From NCBI RefSeq assembly GCF_963678635.1, contig NC_087068.1:20378914-20442913 (forward strand): a stretch of 64,000 bases of DNA, in the 5' to 3' direction. Shown here piece after piece: positions 19,101 to 34,100 of this stretch (position 1 is its first letter; the number at the start of each line of letters is the position of its first letter). This DNA comes from Symsagittifera roscoffensis. Its lineage: Eukaryota > Xenacoelomorpha > Acoela > Convolutidae. Under the pieces are notes generated by a model. That model searched no databases, was not told the origin of the DNA, and was given only the letters and a program-made list of their open reading frames with translations. A program made the translations under genes and the position numbers.

Positions 19101-22100
19101 CGACTAACCATAGGTTTTCGGCATAAAGAACGCTTTAAAAATTTAAAAGTTGGTTTAATATTAGTGTTGTCCGCGTTTCTCGTCTGTTTTTCAGAGATTG
19201 AATTTTGCGTATTTCAAATATGAATGTTGACTTTTTATGACAACCATTTACTTTGGCTTTTTTTTTCGGATCAATTGGCCTCTAGACGCGTGTCGTTGGC
19301 TCAGTGGATGCTTGGAAAATACTAAAAGCTTGCTTAATACAAGTGGTTGTATTTCTCGTCTGTTTTTCTGCGATCAAATTTTTCGTATTTCTTTTTTCTT
19401 CAGTATTTTTCCACACTTGCAATGGTACGCTTTCGTTGTATCGCAAGTGATGCGAAGCTCCGTTTTGCCTCTCTGTTAAAAAATTGTATTACTTGGCCTT
19501 TTTTTTATGAAATGAACGTTTTTTAAACAAGCTTTTTCGAATTAGCAACTTTTAATATTTTGTATCGGATTATTTGCCCTGTAATGTTTGTGTTGTATCG
19601 CATTGCAGATCACGTTGCCCGAAGTCAAAATCTAAAAACTTTTACTTGCAGTTTTTATTAAAATTTCGGTAAAACATTCTGTCAATTTTGATATTGAACT
19701 TCATCTTTTCTCTGGTGTAATGTTCCGACCCTTGAAAATGGACCAGGGCTGTGTATTCAGGTGTTTTAGTTTTTTTTTGATTTCCTTGCAAAATCAGGTT
19801 TGAGACTAATAGTTTGAATGGGATGAGTGGTATATCATGTTAACGCCTTTTCAGTCGTAATTTGAACGTTATTTTAAAATTCAAAGTTGTCCCAGTGGCA
19901 AGAAAAACCGAAGTTTTCTAAACAAAAATTAGTTGTGCACGCTTTAATTTGCGCTTCCGTGCCAATGAAAGTCTAAAAAAACTTATCATGCAAAGGAAAA
20001 CTGATTAAAAAGTTTATTTTTGAATTATTTGTCATCTTTTCTTTTGTTGATTTTACTTGACAACTGTTGTCGATTATTCCTAATTTTTCCTACGCGTTTA
20101 TAGTTTGTCATCTCACCACTACACCACGACACTAATTGAAAAAAAAAGAAAAAAGTTTTTTTTTATGTCGGTTATTATGCACAGCAAACTGCTATCCTTG
20201 TTCTTTTTGGTTATAGCCTTAATTCTATTTTGTCAGCAACCGGCTATCCTTGTTCTTTTTGGTTAAAGCGTTAATTCTATATTGTTTTTATAAATTTCCG
20301 TTATTCGATTTATCTAAAATAGTCTTTAAAGTTATATATGTTACGTTTTTCTTCCGTTGCTTTTTGGTCCGACCAGTTGAAGAGTGTAAAGAACAGATGG
20401 AGGGGGGTCCATTTTTTTTCAGTCAATATTGACTGTTTTAAGTAAAATTTGTACAAGGTCTAGAGAAGTATCATATTAAAGCACTTTGGTTGTAATTGGG
20501 ATTCTAAAAAGTTATCATTTGTCCTTGTCTAGAAAAACTGGTTTGATTATTATTGATTAGACCAAGTTTAATCCTTTTTGAAGTTAATAATAATTAAGCT
20601 ATTTTTTTTTCATTTTTGTAGTTTTTGACTTATTATTATCTTTGCGATAAGTAAGTGTATTCTAATCGGGGACTAGATTTTTCCCGTAATTAGCCTTGTT
20701 CGCAGAATGGTCAATTTTGTAGAAATGGTAAAAGACATGCTCAATTTCTTGAAAACTAAAGTGAAATAACATCATCTAGTTCAGGATTAGTACAGTTTTT
20801 TATTGGCCTACTTTGTAAAGCATGGTTTTATTTTTTTTTATTTTATGGACTGAATTTTTTTGCTAGAATTGAAAGTTCTGTAATTTGGCATTTTACCAAG
20901 CCCGATTTTGAATATATATATTTTTAAGTTCATAGGTTTTTTTGACTTAATAGTTTTGACTGATGCTGCATTGAATTAATCATCTGTTTTTGTGTATTTT
21001 TGACGGTCAAAAATTCATGTGTGAAAAATTCAGGTGTTATGAAAGCGTAAGGTATTGGGTTTTTATTTACTTTTATGAGACGCTTTCGAATTTTTAAAAT
21101 AACTTTGCAAATAGTTTCCTTCAGTAGAACACTACTCTACCGAGTTTCAACAAAGGCGCATCAATGGAAATGTTCCCATTTTCTCTTGGTAGGGTGCCTG
21201 CATAATCCTTAAGTCGGTTTTTACTTAACCCTATTCATTAACCCTACTGTTTGCAGCCTTCGAAAAAGTCTATGGGGGAAAATTTGACCCATATTTGAGT
21301 TTTTTCGTTTTCATTCAAAAATGACCGCTCTCAAATCTGGGTTTTTGAATTTAATGAATAGAACGGTTTTGAATACTCCCCTTCATAACCGGCTACGCCC
21401 GAATTTTCTAACACATAAAGTTGTGGCCCTCGGAAAAGGCAAATTTTTGATTTTTTTCGACCGATTTTTGATTTTAATCGAAAACTACACTCGAATTCGG
21501 AGATTTTGGGCTCAATCGAAACCACAGTTTGTAGGAAGTGCTTCTGCCTAAGTGACTTTGCCCAAATAAATTTACACAAAAAATTATCATTCGCGAAAAA
21601 ATCAAACTTTTCTAGAAAACTACTCTGCCAATTCATTCGTGAAGTGTTCCGGTTCTATTGAGAAAAAATTTAAGAATTTTCTCTGTTTAAGCTGCTCTGA
21701 TCTTCTTATTGCAGAAAAAATTGTGGATTTCGGAAAGTCAAGTTTTTGAAGTTTGACCATTTTTTTAGAAACTTTTTGATATTCTGAGAAACTACCCTTT
21801 AAAATCCGAGATGAAGGGTTCAATCGAAATAAAACGGCTGTGAGAACTTTTCCTACAAAAATGGCGACTCCTTCTTTTTTTTGGTTTTAAAAATTTTTGT
21901 GTTGGAGAAGGTTGCAATTTCTCAAAAATTTCATTTTTCTCTTCTATTTTATTTTAAAAAAAGCTACGTTCAATTTGTGAAAATAACCATTTAGTCCCGC
22001 ATCAGTATAAAAAATATCAAACCTCGAGTTTTAGCCGGGCCCAACCTATATTTAATAGAGGCATACGAACATTTTGGTTCACGTAGATTTTTTTTCGGCA

Positions 22101-25100
22101 TAATTCAGGTTTTTACGACTTCGAATGTTTTTTTTATAATTGTGTCGTATCGCAAGTGGCGCAAAGCTCGGCTTTGCCCCTCTGTAAAAATTTAACAGCA
22201 TGATAAATTGTTGAAATTTCGAAATATTTTGCAGTTTTTTGTTTGAAAGTTCATCTTTTTCAATTTTTTTCCCGAAATTATTGTCGTCGAATCATTGTGC
22301 TAATTGCTCAGCAATAGGATAACCTTGTTTAAAATAACATTTAACTCCTTTTTTCAAATAAGTTCAGTCTAGAAAATGTTTTTGAGCAGCAACCGTGATT
22401 TTTTTTTGGCCTGGAGAAAAAATCTTTCTCAAATAAAGGACGTGCATTCTGCTTGCCTCTGAATTTCAAGTAGTTAACCGGAAGTCATAGTTACGCTAAT
22501 TAAGGATGGCTAATTTTTAAACATTTAGTTTTTTTGACACATGATGTCATTCGGAATTTGAATTTTAATGCAGGTGAAACTTCGAAAAGAATTTGGATGT
22601 AGGAGAATTGCGAAAAAAGCAAAACAAAGGTAGCAGGTTGTTGTGCAAGTAGTGAGAATTTAATGATCACAGTAGTCGCCACAAAAAAGGTGCAAATAAA
22701 TTATATTCTTCGGGAAACCCTCGCGCAGAATCGTGTAGGAAGCTGTGTGAATCTACCTAGCATAAGCGTCTACGCCTATTTTTTTTACACAAAAGTCTGG
22801 CCCCTTCTAAAAGTCAAATGTTTAATTTTTTGGCCTTTTTTGGAATTTTTCTTACTATTAACGAAAACTCTCTCTCCAAATCTGAAACTTGTTCAATCGA
22901 AAGAACGGGCGGTAAAGCTCAACCTGGGCGGTAAAGCTCAAAAAAACTAGTACTTTTGTCAAAAACTAGCCTGTGAGTTTACAGATTGATGGTTCAGGCA
23001 AAATAACCGGTTGTGGGTTTCTTCGCCGCATACTCCGGTATGCCCTCTACCAATTCTGAGATGTAGCGTTCAGTCGAAGGAACCAATTGCAAAATTTTGC
23101 CCTCTGAAGCAGCGATTCCCTTATGCGTGAAAGAACATTTTATGTTCTTGGGAAAGTGGAATTTCTGAAGCAAAATTTTTCTGTTCATTAAAACTGTTGA
23201 AAATTGAGTTCAAGCGAAAAAACGGGTTATGGGAATTTTACCGGCATAAATGGCTCTGTTGTCACGGGATTGATCAAGAGAGCAGGTTGTGGGAAAAGTT
23301 CATTTCACTGCCGAATTTCATATTGAGTTCATATTGTAACAATATCCAACTTGTGCCTCCAGCTTTAGCTGGGCCCCTAGTTGTCTGAGCATCGAGAAAA
23401 ACTGGTCTGCATTCTTGCTGCTCCGGCTGATTAACAGCGAGAAATTTGGTTGTAAAGACAAGCGCCATAGAATGGATATCATATCTTGTTACTATTTATA
23501 AGGTTATTTAGTGTCTCTAAATCTGAATTTTACTGCCAATGAAAGGTAAAATGTCCAAAAGTAAAAAAAAAATATCGGTTGTGCGAAAGTATTGCAATTC
23601 AGTTTTAAAGACCAGATCAATTGTTCTAAATTGGCTTGAAAAATAGAGGCCAATTAGTAGTATTGTGACAAGCTAAGCTATTCTGAGTCATTAGCCAACC
23701 ACTATTTGATGGGGCCAAATGAAGTTTTTTTAGACGATGGGGCGTTTGCGGTTTCTGGAGTATTTGGACCTGTCAGTGAACCGTCTGAAAGATGTTCCCA
23801 TTGACATTTGCCAGCTGAGCTCACTTGAAGATCTCTGTCTCTCTGACAATAAACTGAGATCACTGCCTCTCAAAATCGGCAACCTTCGCAATCTAATCTC
23901 ATTAAAAGTAAGAGCGATAAACTTAAGTTCTGTACTACAGTAAAAATCATTTGAGCCAATTTTGTTTGTTGATCCACTAAAAGCTGCAATTTTTCGAGAA
24001 AACTAGAAATTGATTGGCTGCTACTTTTTTTTTGCAAAAAAGACTAAGCTGCTCAATCTCTGTTTATCAAGAATGGAGTAAAGTTGAAAAATGATTAAAC
24101 TGTTAGTTTGAACCCTAAGACAGCGATGGATTTTTCTTTGCGTTTGTTGATGTGCGTTCTAGAAATAAATATATCGGCCGGTTAATTGAATAAAGTCGGT
24201 TTGAAGTAACCTAGTTGAATGAGCTGGTCATTTTTATTGCGATCGGTTTAGGCAGACGTCAATTTCCTGGTGGATCTTCCTGACAGCATCGGCCACTGTG
24301 CTAATCTGCAGCAACTGTTTCTGGCCGTCAATCTCCTAGCCAGCATTCCCGCCTCAATCGGCCTCCTTCTCAACCTCAGGTCCCTTAGAACAGATTACCT
24401 ATCACATATTTTTACCCAGCCAGTTCTGTGGTAACGTCTTGAACTTGAACTTAACCCTGTTGACTACACGAATTTGATGGTAAAATATTAATAGTTGGGT
24501 CCACACAGTATTGATGGATCCCTGAAAAAAGTTTCGCTGGCCCAATATTTTCGGAAACACCATGTACAAGTGTTTTCTTGTGTTTTCAAACTTTTCTGGA
24601 ATGACAGGAAACACCTTTGATAATAGGGACCCAACTATCATTCTTGTAACAACATGGCGAAATAGAAGCTTGATTTTAATTATTTCGCCATTTAGTGAGA
24701 ACTTTGATCAAAAGCACCAAGGTTTAGTTTCTAAAACATTATACGAGTCTTGTTAACTATTTCCACCTTACTACAAAAGGGGGGAATTTTGTTGCACGGT
24801 ACAAATTCACATGTGCTTAACAGTTGAATTAGTTCTTTATAGCAGTGGCAATTGCTCACTAGAATTGCAAGATCTCATTATGCGTATGCAGTTTATTTAA
24901 CTGCAAAGTTGATTAAAACTAATTAGTGTTAGTGTTCAGGTCTCTTCACATAGACAAAAACAGACTCACAGATCTGCCCGGTGAAATTGTCGGCTGCGAG
25001 AACTTGACTGTTTTGTCAGTGCGAAGAAATTCACTTAGGGTTATCCCGGACAATGTGGGAAACTTGACCAACTTGAGGGTTTTGGACCTGACTGGTAATC

Positions 25101-28100
25101 AGATCAGCCACCTGCCTGTGTCTCTGAATTCGATCGAGGGACTACGCGCAGTTTGGTTGTCCACAAATCAGGTAGAATATTAATACCAACTCAAGTCCCC
25201 ATTTCATATGGAGTACAAACACTGTCCCTTGCTTTCTATATCCTGCCAAACAGTTATGTAATTTAGATAGACTGCCGTTTTGGCCAGTCAGCCACCCACA
25301 GGATTAAATTGTTATGTGCCGTTTGCTTGTTTTCACTAAAAACAAACTTTCACCTTGGCTGCAACTTGCTTCACGAGCATGCATTTCCTGTTATGTACTT
25401 GGGCAGTGCTGCTTTCTGGTGATTTAAATCGTTCACCTAAGGGACAATTTTGTATAGTATGGCAGAGGAAAAGAAAATAAATCTAATTTTGTATGCTTAT
25501 AATTAAGCAAATTGTATTGCGGAAAAATTCCAAGCACAAAGGCTGGTGACGTGAGAGGTCTGTAATAGTCCCATTGGAACTTACAACCTACGCCTCAAGC
25601 TTGATGTGAAGATAATTTTTTGATAACGAGATGCCTGAAATGCCATCTAAAAAGATAAAATGTGGCTTTCTTAATCAGAATAATTGGCAAATCCACCATG
25701 TTTTCCTCGAGCCGTAGATTTTTATAAAAATATGCACAAATGTCCGAATCTCACCCTTTTATATAAACAAATAGTCTTTCAATGGAACGATATCGCTGAA
25801 ATAACTACACTCGTGATAGCAAAGGTCTTGTAATCGGGAACTAGACTTTTTTCCCGTGAACAACTTTTCTTACAAGAAATTAATATTGCTTCCTTATTCA
25901 ACATTAACAACTTCCAGGTTCCTTCCCACTTTGCGTGGAGTCCACGTGGTAGCTGTTGCACCCTAAGGTTTTTTTTTAAATTTTGTATAAAATTGTCTGG
26001 TGAAATTGAATGGTCGGACTTTCGTTTGTCTGCTCAAGGCGCCACATCACGGGTTTTTCTTGCGCTGTAAGCAAGTTTCATGGTAGTTGCAAGTGATTGT
26101 AGTTTCAGTGGGACTTGCTTCACCTTCGCATAAATTTCTCAGTTCAATTTCAGTATACTTTTTTTGCCCAACTTCTATTGAAGCACACTCTTTGCTGCCT
26201 GTTTTTCATAAAGTAAAACAGCAAATCAGAAGGGTTAGTGGAGAGAGCAAATGACTCGCTCCTGGATGTCACTACTCTGTCAAATCTTTTTAAGTGTCTT
26301 GTATGGTTTCAAATTTGATTTTGTGCGGTTTGATGGTTCAACTTTAAAATTGACGGAAAGTTACTCTCCTCAATTACGAAAATACAAATGGCATAAAAAA
26401 TTTGAATGACTTTATTTTTGAAAGTTTATTCAAACTATCGAGCGTAGTGTGATGATAGGACTATTCTTTTTTCCAGCCAAAGTCGCAAATATTGGTGTCA
26501 CTTGTGGGGCACCTTTGCGGTTTGGTATTTGTTTTGACAATCGATAAGTTAGAAATTAAAAGTTTTCGGATTCGTGGTTTTCGGCCTAGTTTTCGTTGAT
26601 CAGTTACCCATTTTTAAAATTAAATTTGTATTATTTGGCTTTTTTCGTGAAGCATGGATTTTATTTTGATTTTGAAATTTTTAAACTCTTTTCGAAAGTT
26701 TGTATTTTGTCATTTTACTAAGTCTGATTTTTTTTTTCGATTAAATAGTTTCAGCTTATATTTTATGGCATAATGAACTTATATTGCGTTGTTTTTTGCG
26801 ACTCAAATGTTGTTGCTATAAAATGTGTTCATTTTGAAAGTGTTCATTTGGATCAGTAATCAGCCATTAAGTACAGCCAATGCTAAGGAGACTATTATTG
26901 TGTCCAACTTTTGTAGAATATTTGTGCTCGGGGTGGTTTTTTTCTTCAGGCAAATTTCGAATTTTTAACAAGCCATTTTTGACGGGACTTTTTAAATATC
27001 ATTCAAAGTATTGTTGTCCTGAGCTTAAATTTGGAAAGTTAAAAAAGCCATTTTGGCCAATTTGGGACAATTAACGCGCGATATATTTCGCGCTATTAAC
27101 GCGTAAGCGGAGGTTTAATCCGTCAAAGAAATCGTTTCAAATTGGTAGAAGGAAGGTTATTTGCCATAATTGTTGTTCCGACTTTCGATACGAAAGTAAC
27201 GGAATATTTGTGCTCGGGTGGGTTTTTTTTCTTCAGACAATATTCGACTTTTTAACTTGCCATTTTTGACGGATTTTTTAAAATATCATTCAAAAGGTAT
27301 TGTTGTCTTGAGCCTAAATTTGAAAAGATATTTCACCTGTGATCATTTTTCGTAAAGATATGGGGATTTAAAGATAGCCATTTTGGCCAAATTTGGGACA
27401 ATTAACGCGCGATATATTTCGCGCTATTAACGTGTAAACGGAGATTTAATCCGTATTCGAAACCGTTCCAAATTGGTTGACGGAAGCTTATTTGCCATAA
27501 TTGATTTGTTACTAGGAGCGAAATTGATCAGTTAGTACTTAATAAGACGTGTGGGGGATGATTTTCACAAAAATCTCACATTAAAAAAATTTCATTTTAT
27601 TTTCATTACCTTTAATTTTTTCTTGTCATTACTGCTCCGTAGACTGCTCTATAAACTGAGACATGTTAGTTGGTAATTTTTTTTCAAATTGACTGGTACT
27701 GCTAATGCGTCATAATTGGCGTGCGTCACTTAAGAAATTTTGAAGACTCAAAGTTTTACTCGTTCAGTTTTTCCCAGTAGCGTTATCGGTCATATTTTTT
27801 CTTGTGTGTTCGATGTCCAACTTCGCCTCTGTGTTTAATGGTTACATGTCAGTATTTAGACAACCGCGTATTCAGACTGGTCAGTATTTAGACAAATACT
27901 GTTTCAACCAATCAGAGTCGAGACAAAGAAGAAATTAATAAATAATTATTATTTATTTTGGATTATTTATGTCTTTTCTCGATTATGATTGGTTCATACA
28001 GTATTTGTCTAAATACTGACGAGTATGAATACGCGGCTGTCTAAATACTGGCTGCACTCCGTGTTTAATGTTCAGCAATACTTGCACGATAACCGCCTTG

Positions 28101-31100
28101 CCTTTCTTCTTCAGTCCTCAAACTTTATCTAGGCTCAATTCCTGTGTTAGAACAGTCAATTATTATTTTCAACTGAGTAAACTAGCGGCCAACAGAAAGT
28201 AGTGCTTGAATTAAAATATTGAGTATTTTGGGTTTTATTGACTTGCTGAGATTAATCAAAAGACATAGCCCGAGTTTGGTAACATTTTTCAAGTGCCTTT
28301 TGGCTGGAGTTTGTGACATGACACTGTTTTTATATACTGTTCCCAATTTCGTTCTTGCATACATTTACTACCAGAAGCCTGTTTGTTAAGCTCTATAAAG
28401 GCAAAATGACAATGAAATGAAGTTTTCACGATGAATACGTTTCATGGCGACGGGGAAACTATTTGTCATTAACTTTTAATGTCGTCATTTGTTTGATTCT
28501 GTTAGGGTTCGCACTGTCTTCCCAAGTTCAACATTGAAAACATCAAGGTCAGCTGTAACGACAGCCCAGATGTGCTGGAGTCTCTAAGTGGCACCACAAA
28601 CACGGACTGGGAGGAAGAACATTCTAGAAGGAACGGAGGTATCCTAGATGGTGGCGGGGATCATGAGGGAATGCAGACTGTGCTGACGACGTTCCTCTTG
28701 CCACAGAAGCCCGGCGATGCAGGTGTGTCCTGGAGTTTGTGGTATTGCTAATTAGCATATTATTTTGCGTAATTTCGAGGTCGAAATATATTCGTATAAG
28801 ATTATGTGCTTCAGTATGGATGGATCGTAAAAAGTTTTAAAACTCCATGAATTCTTTTATGACAACAATTTTTTTTCGGCTCAACAGGTTTCGACCCAAA
28901 AAATGTCGATTTTGTTGCCGCTTGGTGAATGGTTATTTATGAACGTCATTAAGGCTGTTTATGAACGTCATCCGATACAACTCAGTTTTTGTAGCTAGAG
29001 TTTTTCCAATTTTTTCAAGTTATTTTTTCTAGTAATTTTCAACCTAATTGTCCCGAATTTTTTTGACTGTCTTTTTTTCACTGACTGTATTCTAATGCAA
29101 TGTGTAGCGCAACTCGAGTTTTTCAAGCTAGTTCATTACTTTTGTTTCTTTTTTAGGAGGATAATGCAAATAACGTAAATCATCAGTATTTTTACTAGCC
29201 AAAACTTTTTTGGTTTTTGTGTGAAATTGTTTAGACAAGCATAGCTTGTGTGATAGTATGAACTCTATTTTTTCCAAGCTAAGTCGCAAATATTAGTGTT
29301 CATTTTGAAAGTGTTCATTTTGATCACTAACCAGCTATTGAGTACAGCCAATGCTAAGGATATTAGCACAGACTATTATATTACTAATAGCACTTTAGCT
29401 TCAAGGTATCATGGATCTGTAGCGTAGAGGTAGGAAAGGAGACCCGCAACAAAAAAGACCTTTCGAATCTGGACAGGGTCGGATGTTTTTAATGAATTTT
29501 TTCGTATATTTAAAATGCGTCCTATCTATAAATTGAGGTATGTTAGTTGGTTATTTTTTTTTGCAAATTGACTGGTACTGCTAATATGTCATAATTGACT
29601 TGCGTCACTTAGCTACAGGCTTTTGTATAGGTATTTCGTAGTTCAGAATCTTTTCATTGTTGCGTTTATTTTTTTTCGTTTTTTTTTTCAAGGTAAAGTC
29701 TTAAAATTTGTTCAGGCTCCGATTTACTTTCGACATTTGATTTTTTTATTGGACATTTGTTTTCAGGTTCAGTTCATTTCCTTTGTTATAAAAATGGCAG
29801 ACTCCACTGTTGAACAGTAAAAGTGTAAATGTCACGAAAAACGTGATCGACTTCGAGTTTCGAAAGTGGAATTTAATTATTGAGATGAAATTTTACCTTT
29901 TGATCAAGTTTTCTCAAATGTATTTATTGTATCAAAAAGGTTTCAATCATAAATTGTTCTATAGTTTCAAAGAGTTTTTTTTTCCGGTAAATTTAAATGC
30001 GTACTTATAAATTCACATACGAAGTACTGTACTCTTTGAGTTCAATTCAATTTCGTTTTCTAGAATGCAAAATGCAGTCTCTAATTATGAAAGCCGAAAA
30101 GGCGCAAAAAAGCGAGAACGATTCCAGTATCAAACAGGAAATTTAATTTTTACATTTCCTAGCGGACTAAAAACTTCATCTAATAATCCAGTTCTCTCAA
30201 ATTAAGTTAGTTTTATCAAAAAAGTGTTATTCATGAATTATTCTTGAAGCTTAAAGTGTTTTTAGGTCATAAATTTTTTACTTTGAAAATAGAAAGTTTT
30301 CAAAAATTAAAAGAATTTTTTGCGTTCCTCGACTTTTTTCCATCAGTCTGTGGGCTATTTTTGGTACAGATTTGACAGTAACTATAGACCCAACGATTTA
30401 ACATTAAATATAGACATTCATTATAGCAATCATGCACGTTTTTTTAAAATAAAGTCAAAATGGTTAAACTTTTGTATTAAAGACAATATTTCTTGAAAAA
30501 TACCTACGTGAGAGTTATATATATATATCTTTTTCTAATTTTCAATTCTTTAGTAGAAAGCCATGAAACATAACCCTATGTGATAGATTTTATCTTTAAA
30601 AGACTGAATTATTTGAAGACAGTGACTTTGAACCCGAGAGTGATGACGAAGAAAAGTGTTGCGGGAGTCGTTGCGAGACACCTGTCATGTCTGCCGTGTG
30701 TATCATCCCACCAGGCACTTTCTACTCCTCAGGTGACCCCCTCGCCCTGTCACACGAAGGCACTGGAACTAACTCGATTCTTAGTCTTGTCTGATAGGTC
30801 TTGAATTAACTGAATATTGAGTCGGATTATTTTGCTCATTGGAAAGACATGTCTTCATTGACATTGTTAGTTCTCAACAAACTAACAAAAGCTGAGTGAT
30901 TAGATAACGGGACATCTTTTCTGATCACCGAGACTGAAATAATGATATTTTTGGTACCAGCATGATTTTTGGGTCCTAGAATTCCGAAACTTTTGTGTTA
31001 ATTTTAACTAAGGAAACAAATTCAAACACTGTTTTGAATAACGCAAAGCCTGAAAATGTTTCTTTATGACTTCGTATTCGTTTTAATTACCCAACTATCG

Positions 31101-34100
31101 TGCTTGACCCTAACTTCGCTGTTGTGACGCTTTAAATGTTCTATAATGAGATAACTTGTTTGATTTCGCTCTTGATTATTATTACGAGTCGATGAACGTA
31201 GTTCAGACTCTTCTATAGGTTGTGATGATTTTTTTCACGAAAAGTCTTAAAATTTGTTCAAGCTCAAATATAATTTTTTACAATTCAGTTCATTTTCTTT
31301 GTTAAACCGGAGGCAAACTTCACTGTCGAACAAAAAAAGTGTAAAGGTCACGAAAATCGTGATCGACTTCTAGTTTCGAAGTGGAGTTTAATTTTCAGAT
31401 TTCCCATTCATTGATCCAGTTTTCTCAAAATGGATTAACTTTATCAAAAAAGTGTCAATCATGAATTGTTCTAGAAATTCAAAGAGCTTTAATGGCTCAT
31501 ATTTTTCCCTTTGAAATTCGAAAGTTAATTTTTCAAAAAAAAAACTAGTCAGTATTTTTTTTGTTTTTTTTTGCGTTCATTTACTCTTTTCCAATTGTCT
31601 GTTGGCTATGTTTGCAAATTGTAGCTCATTTTAAGTCAAAAATGTGGTTACGGAAAGATAAGGCACAATTTTTTTGATGCTGGTTGTTAAAATATAACAA
31701 AAAGCTGTACGAAAGAAAGAGCATATTGTTTTAGTTGACTTAGTATTAATTAATTATCTTCCTCTTTTTTGCTTTTGCTGACTTTTCTTAGCTTTTACGC
31801 TTTTGAACTAAACTGATATCTGTACAAAAAGCTCTTTCCTATTGTAGCTCCGATTTTAGTCTCAAAAATATTCGCCCATTTTCGGCTATTAAAATAGATT
31901 GACGGGTATTAAAGGCTGCAGGTGGCTGTAATAGGAAAGAGCGTTATTAAACTGAGGATGGGCTAATCCGACTAACTTTCCAGATACACCCCCTGAGTTG
32001 GCGGCATTGGGGGACAGCACTCGGCTGATGAGGAGAGAGGAGGAGAAGGATGTGGAGAAGGAGACATTGAGAGACAGCCATAGTAGGTCACGTGGGGTCA
32101 TGTTCGCCAAAGAGGTCACTGACCTCAATTCAAATAGCAGACGCGCGGCTAAAGCAGCTCAGGCCCGAACGGAGGCTGCAGACAACTCAGACGAGGTATA
32201 AAAAGACACGCGACAATATTTATTTTCGTTTATCAGGAAAAAGCCAAAAAATTTGATCACGCTCAAATGTGATTTTTCGCGGTTTTACTTTTGGTTTCTT
32301 TCTAAGTTATGTTAATTTACTTTGTTAAAAGGAAAGCAAACACCACTATGGAACAGCAGAAATGTTAAGGTCACGAAAAACTTGAAATATTCTAGTTTTG
32401 AAAGTAGACTTTAATTTTAAAATTTCCCCGCGGAAGGTAAAATTATCCTGTTGATCTAGTTTTCTCAAAGTGGGTTATTTTTAGCAAAAAATTGTCAGTC
32501 ATAAATTGTTCGAAGAGCTTAAAGGGAATATGGTGTTTCATTGAAATTCGAAAGTTGAAGTAATATTTTTTTTTCAGTTTCCTTGAGTTCCTTGACGCTT
32601 TTCCAACTGTCTTAAATGTAAATGTTTTAAATGTAAATGTTTCAAGTTTAAAATAGCGAAGACTTTTGTTTTGGTCGTTTTGGCTTTGAAGAATTTTTTG
32701 CTATTTTCTCATTGAAAAAAACTGTGCGCTGCAGTAATAAAAGTAAAATGGCGCGAAGGTTTCGAGGGTGGATATCAGTTTTTAGAAGATTTTCCCAGCG
32801 CAGAAATTGTTGTATATTGATTCACTTTTGTCATTTTGATCAGAATAGTGTTAACCATGAATGATTCTTGAATTTCAAACAGCTTAAAGCCCATTGTTTT
32901 CTTTGAAACTCGAAGATTGAAAAGTTTCACAAAAAATTCAATCAATTATCTTTTTCAGTCTCCTTGAGCTCAATGAGATTTCTATAGCTGTATGTTGTCT
33001 TTGTTTCTCTATTTAGGTGTTGTGTTTTTACACAAAAGCACGCTTAGTTTTATAATTTGTTGTCTGCATTGTGATTTCCAACTTTGCTCAAAAACTTTTG
33101 ATTTAGGGATGGCAAATATTTTGCTCCTCAATAGCAAACGTGAAAGTTGCCCAAAACTGGAGCTTGGATTTAGTTTAAAAGTTGGATTAACATTTTCTTC
33201 TCTCCCGCAAAAAAAATTCTCCCATAATTTTGAATTTATTATATATTTAAATGCAGCCGTCACTATCTCGACATAATTAAGCTTTTTCAACGTATTAATT
33301 TAACGCATGTTCACCGAAAGAATTTTAGCACGTTTAAGCTAAATCGTATATTGCAAAGGTTAAGATTTTTTTTCTATTTTCAATTCAGTGTTTATTTCAA
33401 CGAGTTTAAAATCAGCAACCTAATAGTGGGATGCTGTCAGCGCTGTCAATTATGACTCTTTTTAGTTTACGAGATACGACGATTTTTTATGATTTTTCAG
33501 AAAGTTTTTAAAAAACTAAAATTAAAACATAATTCACAAAATTTGATAGTTCCAACCCTGTAGTGGGGTGCTGCCACAGTACTCTCAAAGATTGCTATTC
33601 TTGCCTCCAAATATGACTGCTCAAATCGTTGTAATTTTCGAGATATAAAGAGTTTTATGATTTCTTTTTTAATTTTTCAGAAAACTTATATTTTAAACTA
33701 AATCAAGGGATTTGAAATTCCCAACCTTTTAGTTGGGCTCTGTGAGGGTACTCTCAGGAGTTTTAATTTGCAAATTTAGCGTCAAAATGCGACTGCTTAA
33801 ATGCTCTTAGTTTCCGAGATGTGACGTTTGTTAGGTCATTTTTTTAATGTTCAAAGAACTTAAAAGTTTTTAAAAAACTAAAATTAAAAAATAATTCAAA
33901 AAATTTGAAAGTTCCAACCCTGTAGTGGGGTGCTGCCACAGTAATCTCAAAGATTGCGATTCTTGCCTCCAAATATGACTGCTCAAATCCTTGTAGTTTT
34001 CGAGATATAAAGTGTTTTATGATTTCTTTTTAATTTTTCAGAAAACTTATATTTTAAACAAAATCAAGGGATTTGAAATTCGCAACCTTGTAGTTGGGCT

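Larger units (their letters stand above)
13595..23733 (+). other. scrib intron 4, 10.1 kb, repeat-filled
   Basis: This intron splits LRR 9 and holds no further exon that I can support. Contents include GTTCCGACC-type repeats (13625-13790, 19726), a ~450-bp dispersed repeat (14094-14640), two clusters of a degenerate ~150-bp tandem repeat (14800-15730 and 21240-23370), a tRNA-derived SINE (16249-16650), two further tRNA-like relics (17447-17525 and 18625-18705), and repeated short hairpins of the gcgaagctccgcttcgc type (15905, 18080, 19445, 22155). Confidence 0.7.
25172..28505 (+). other. scrib intron 7, 3.3 kb
   Basis: No exon is visible. It holds two head-to-tail copies of the gcgcgatatatttcgcgc-bearing repeat (about 26925-27640), the 3' half of a SINE (27640-27840), and a 220-bp palindromic element (27841-28060). 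The rest is AT-rich and unassigned. Confidence 0.65.
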
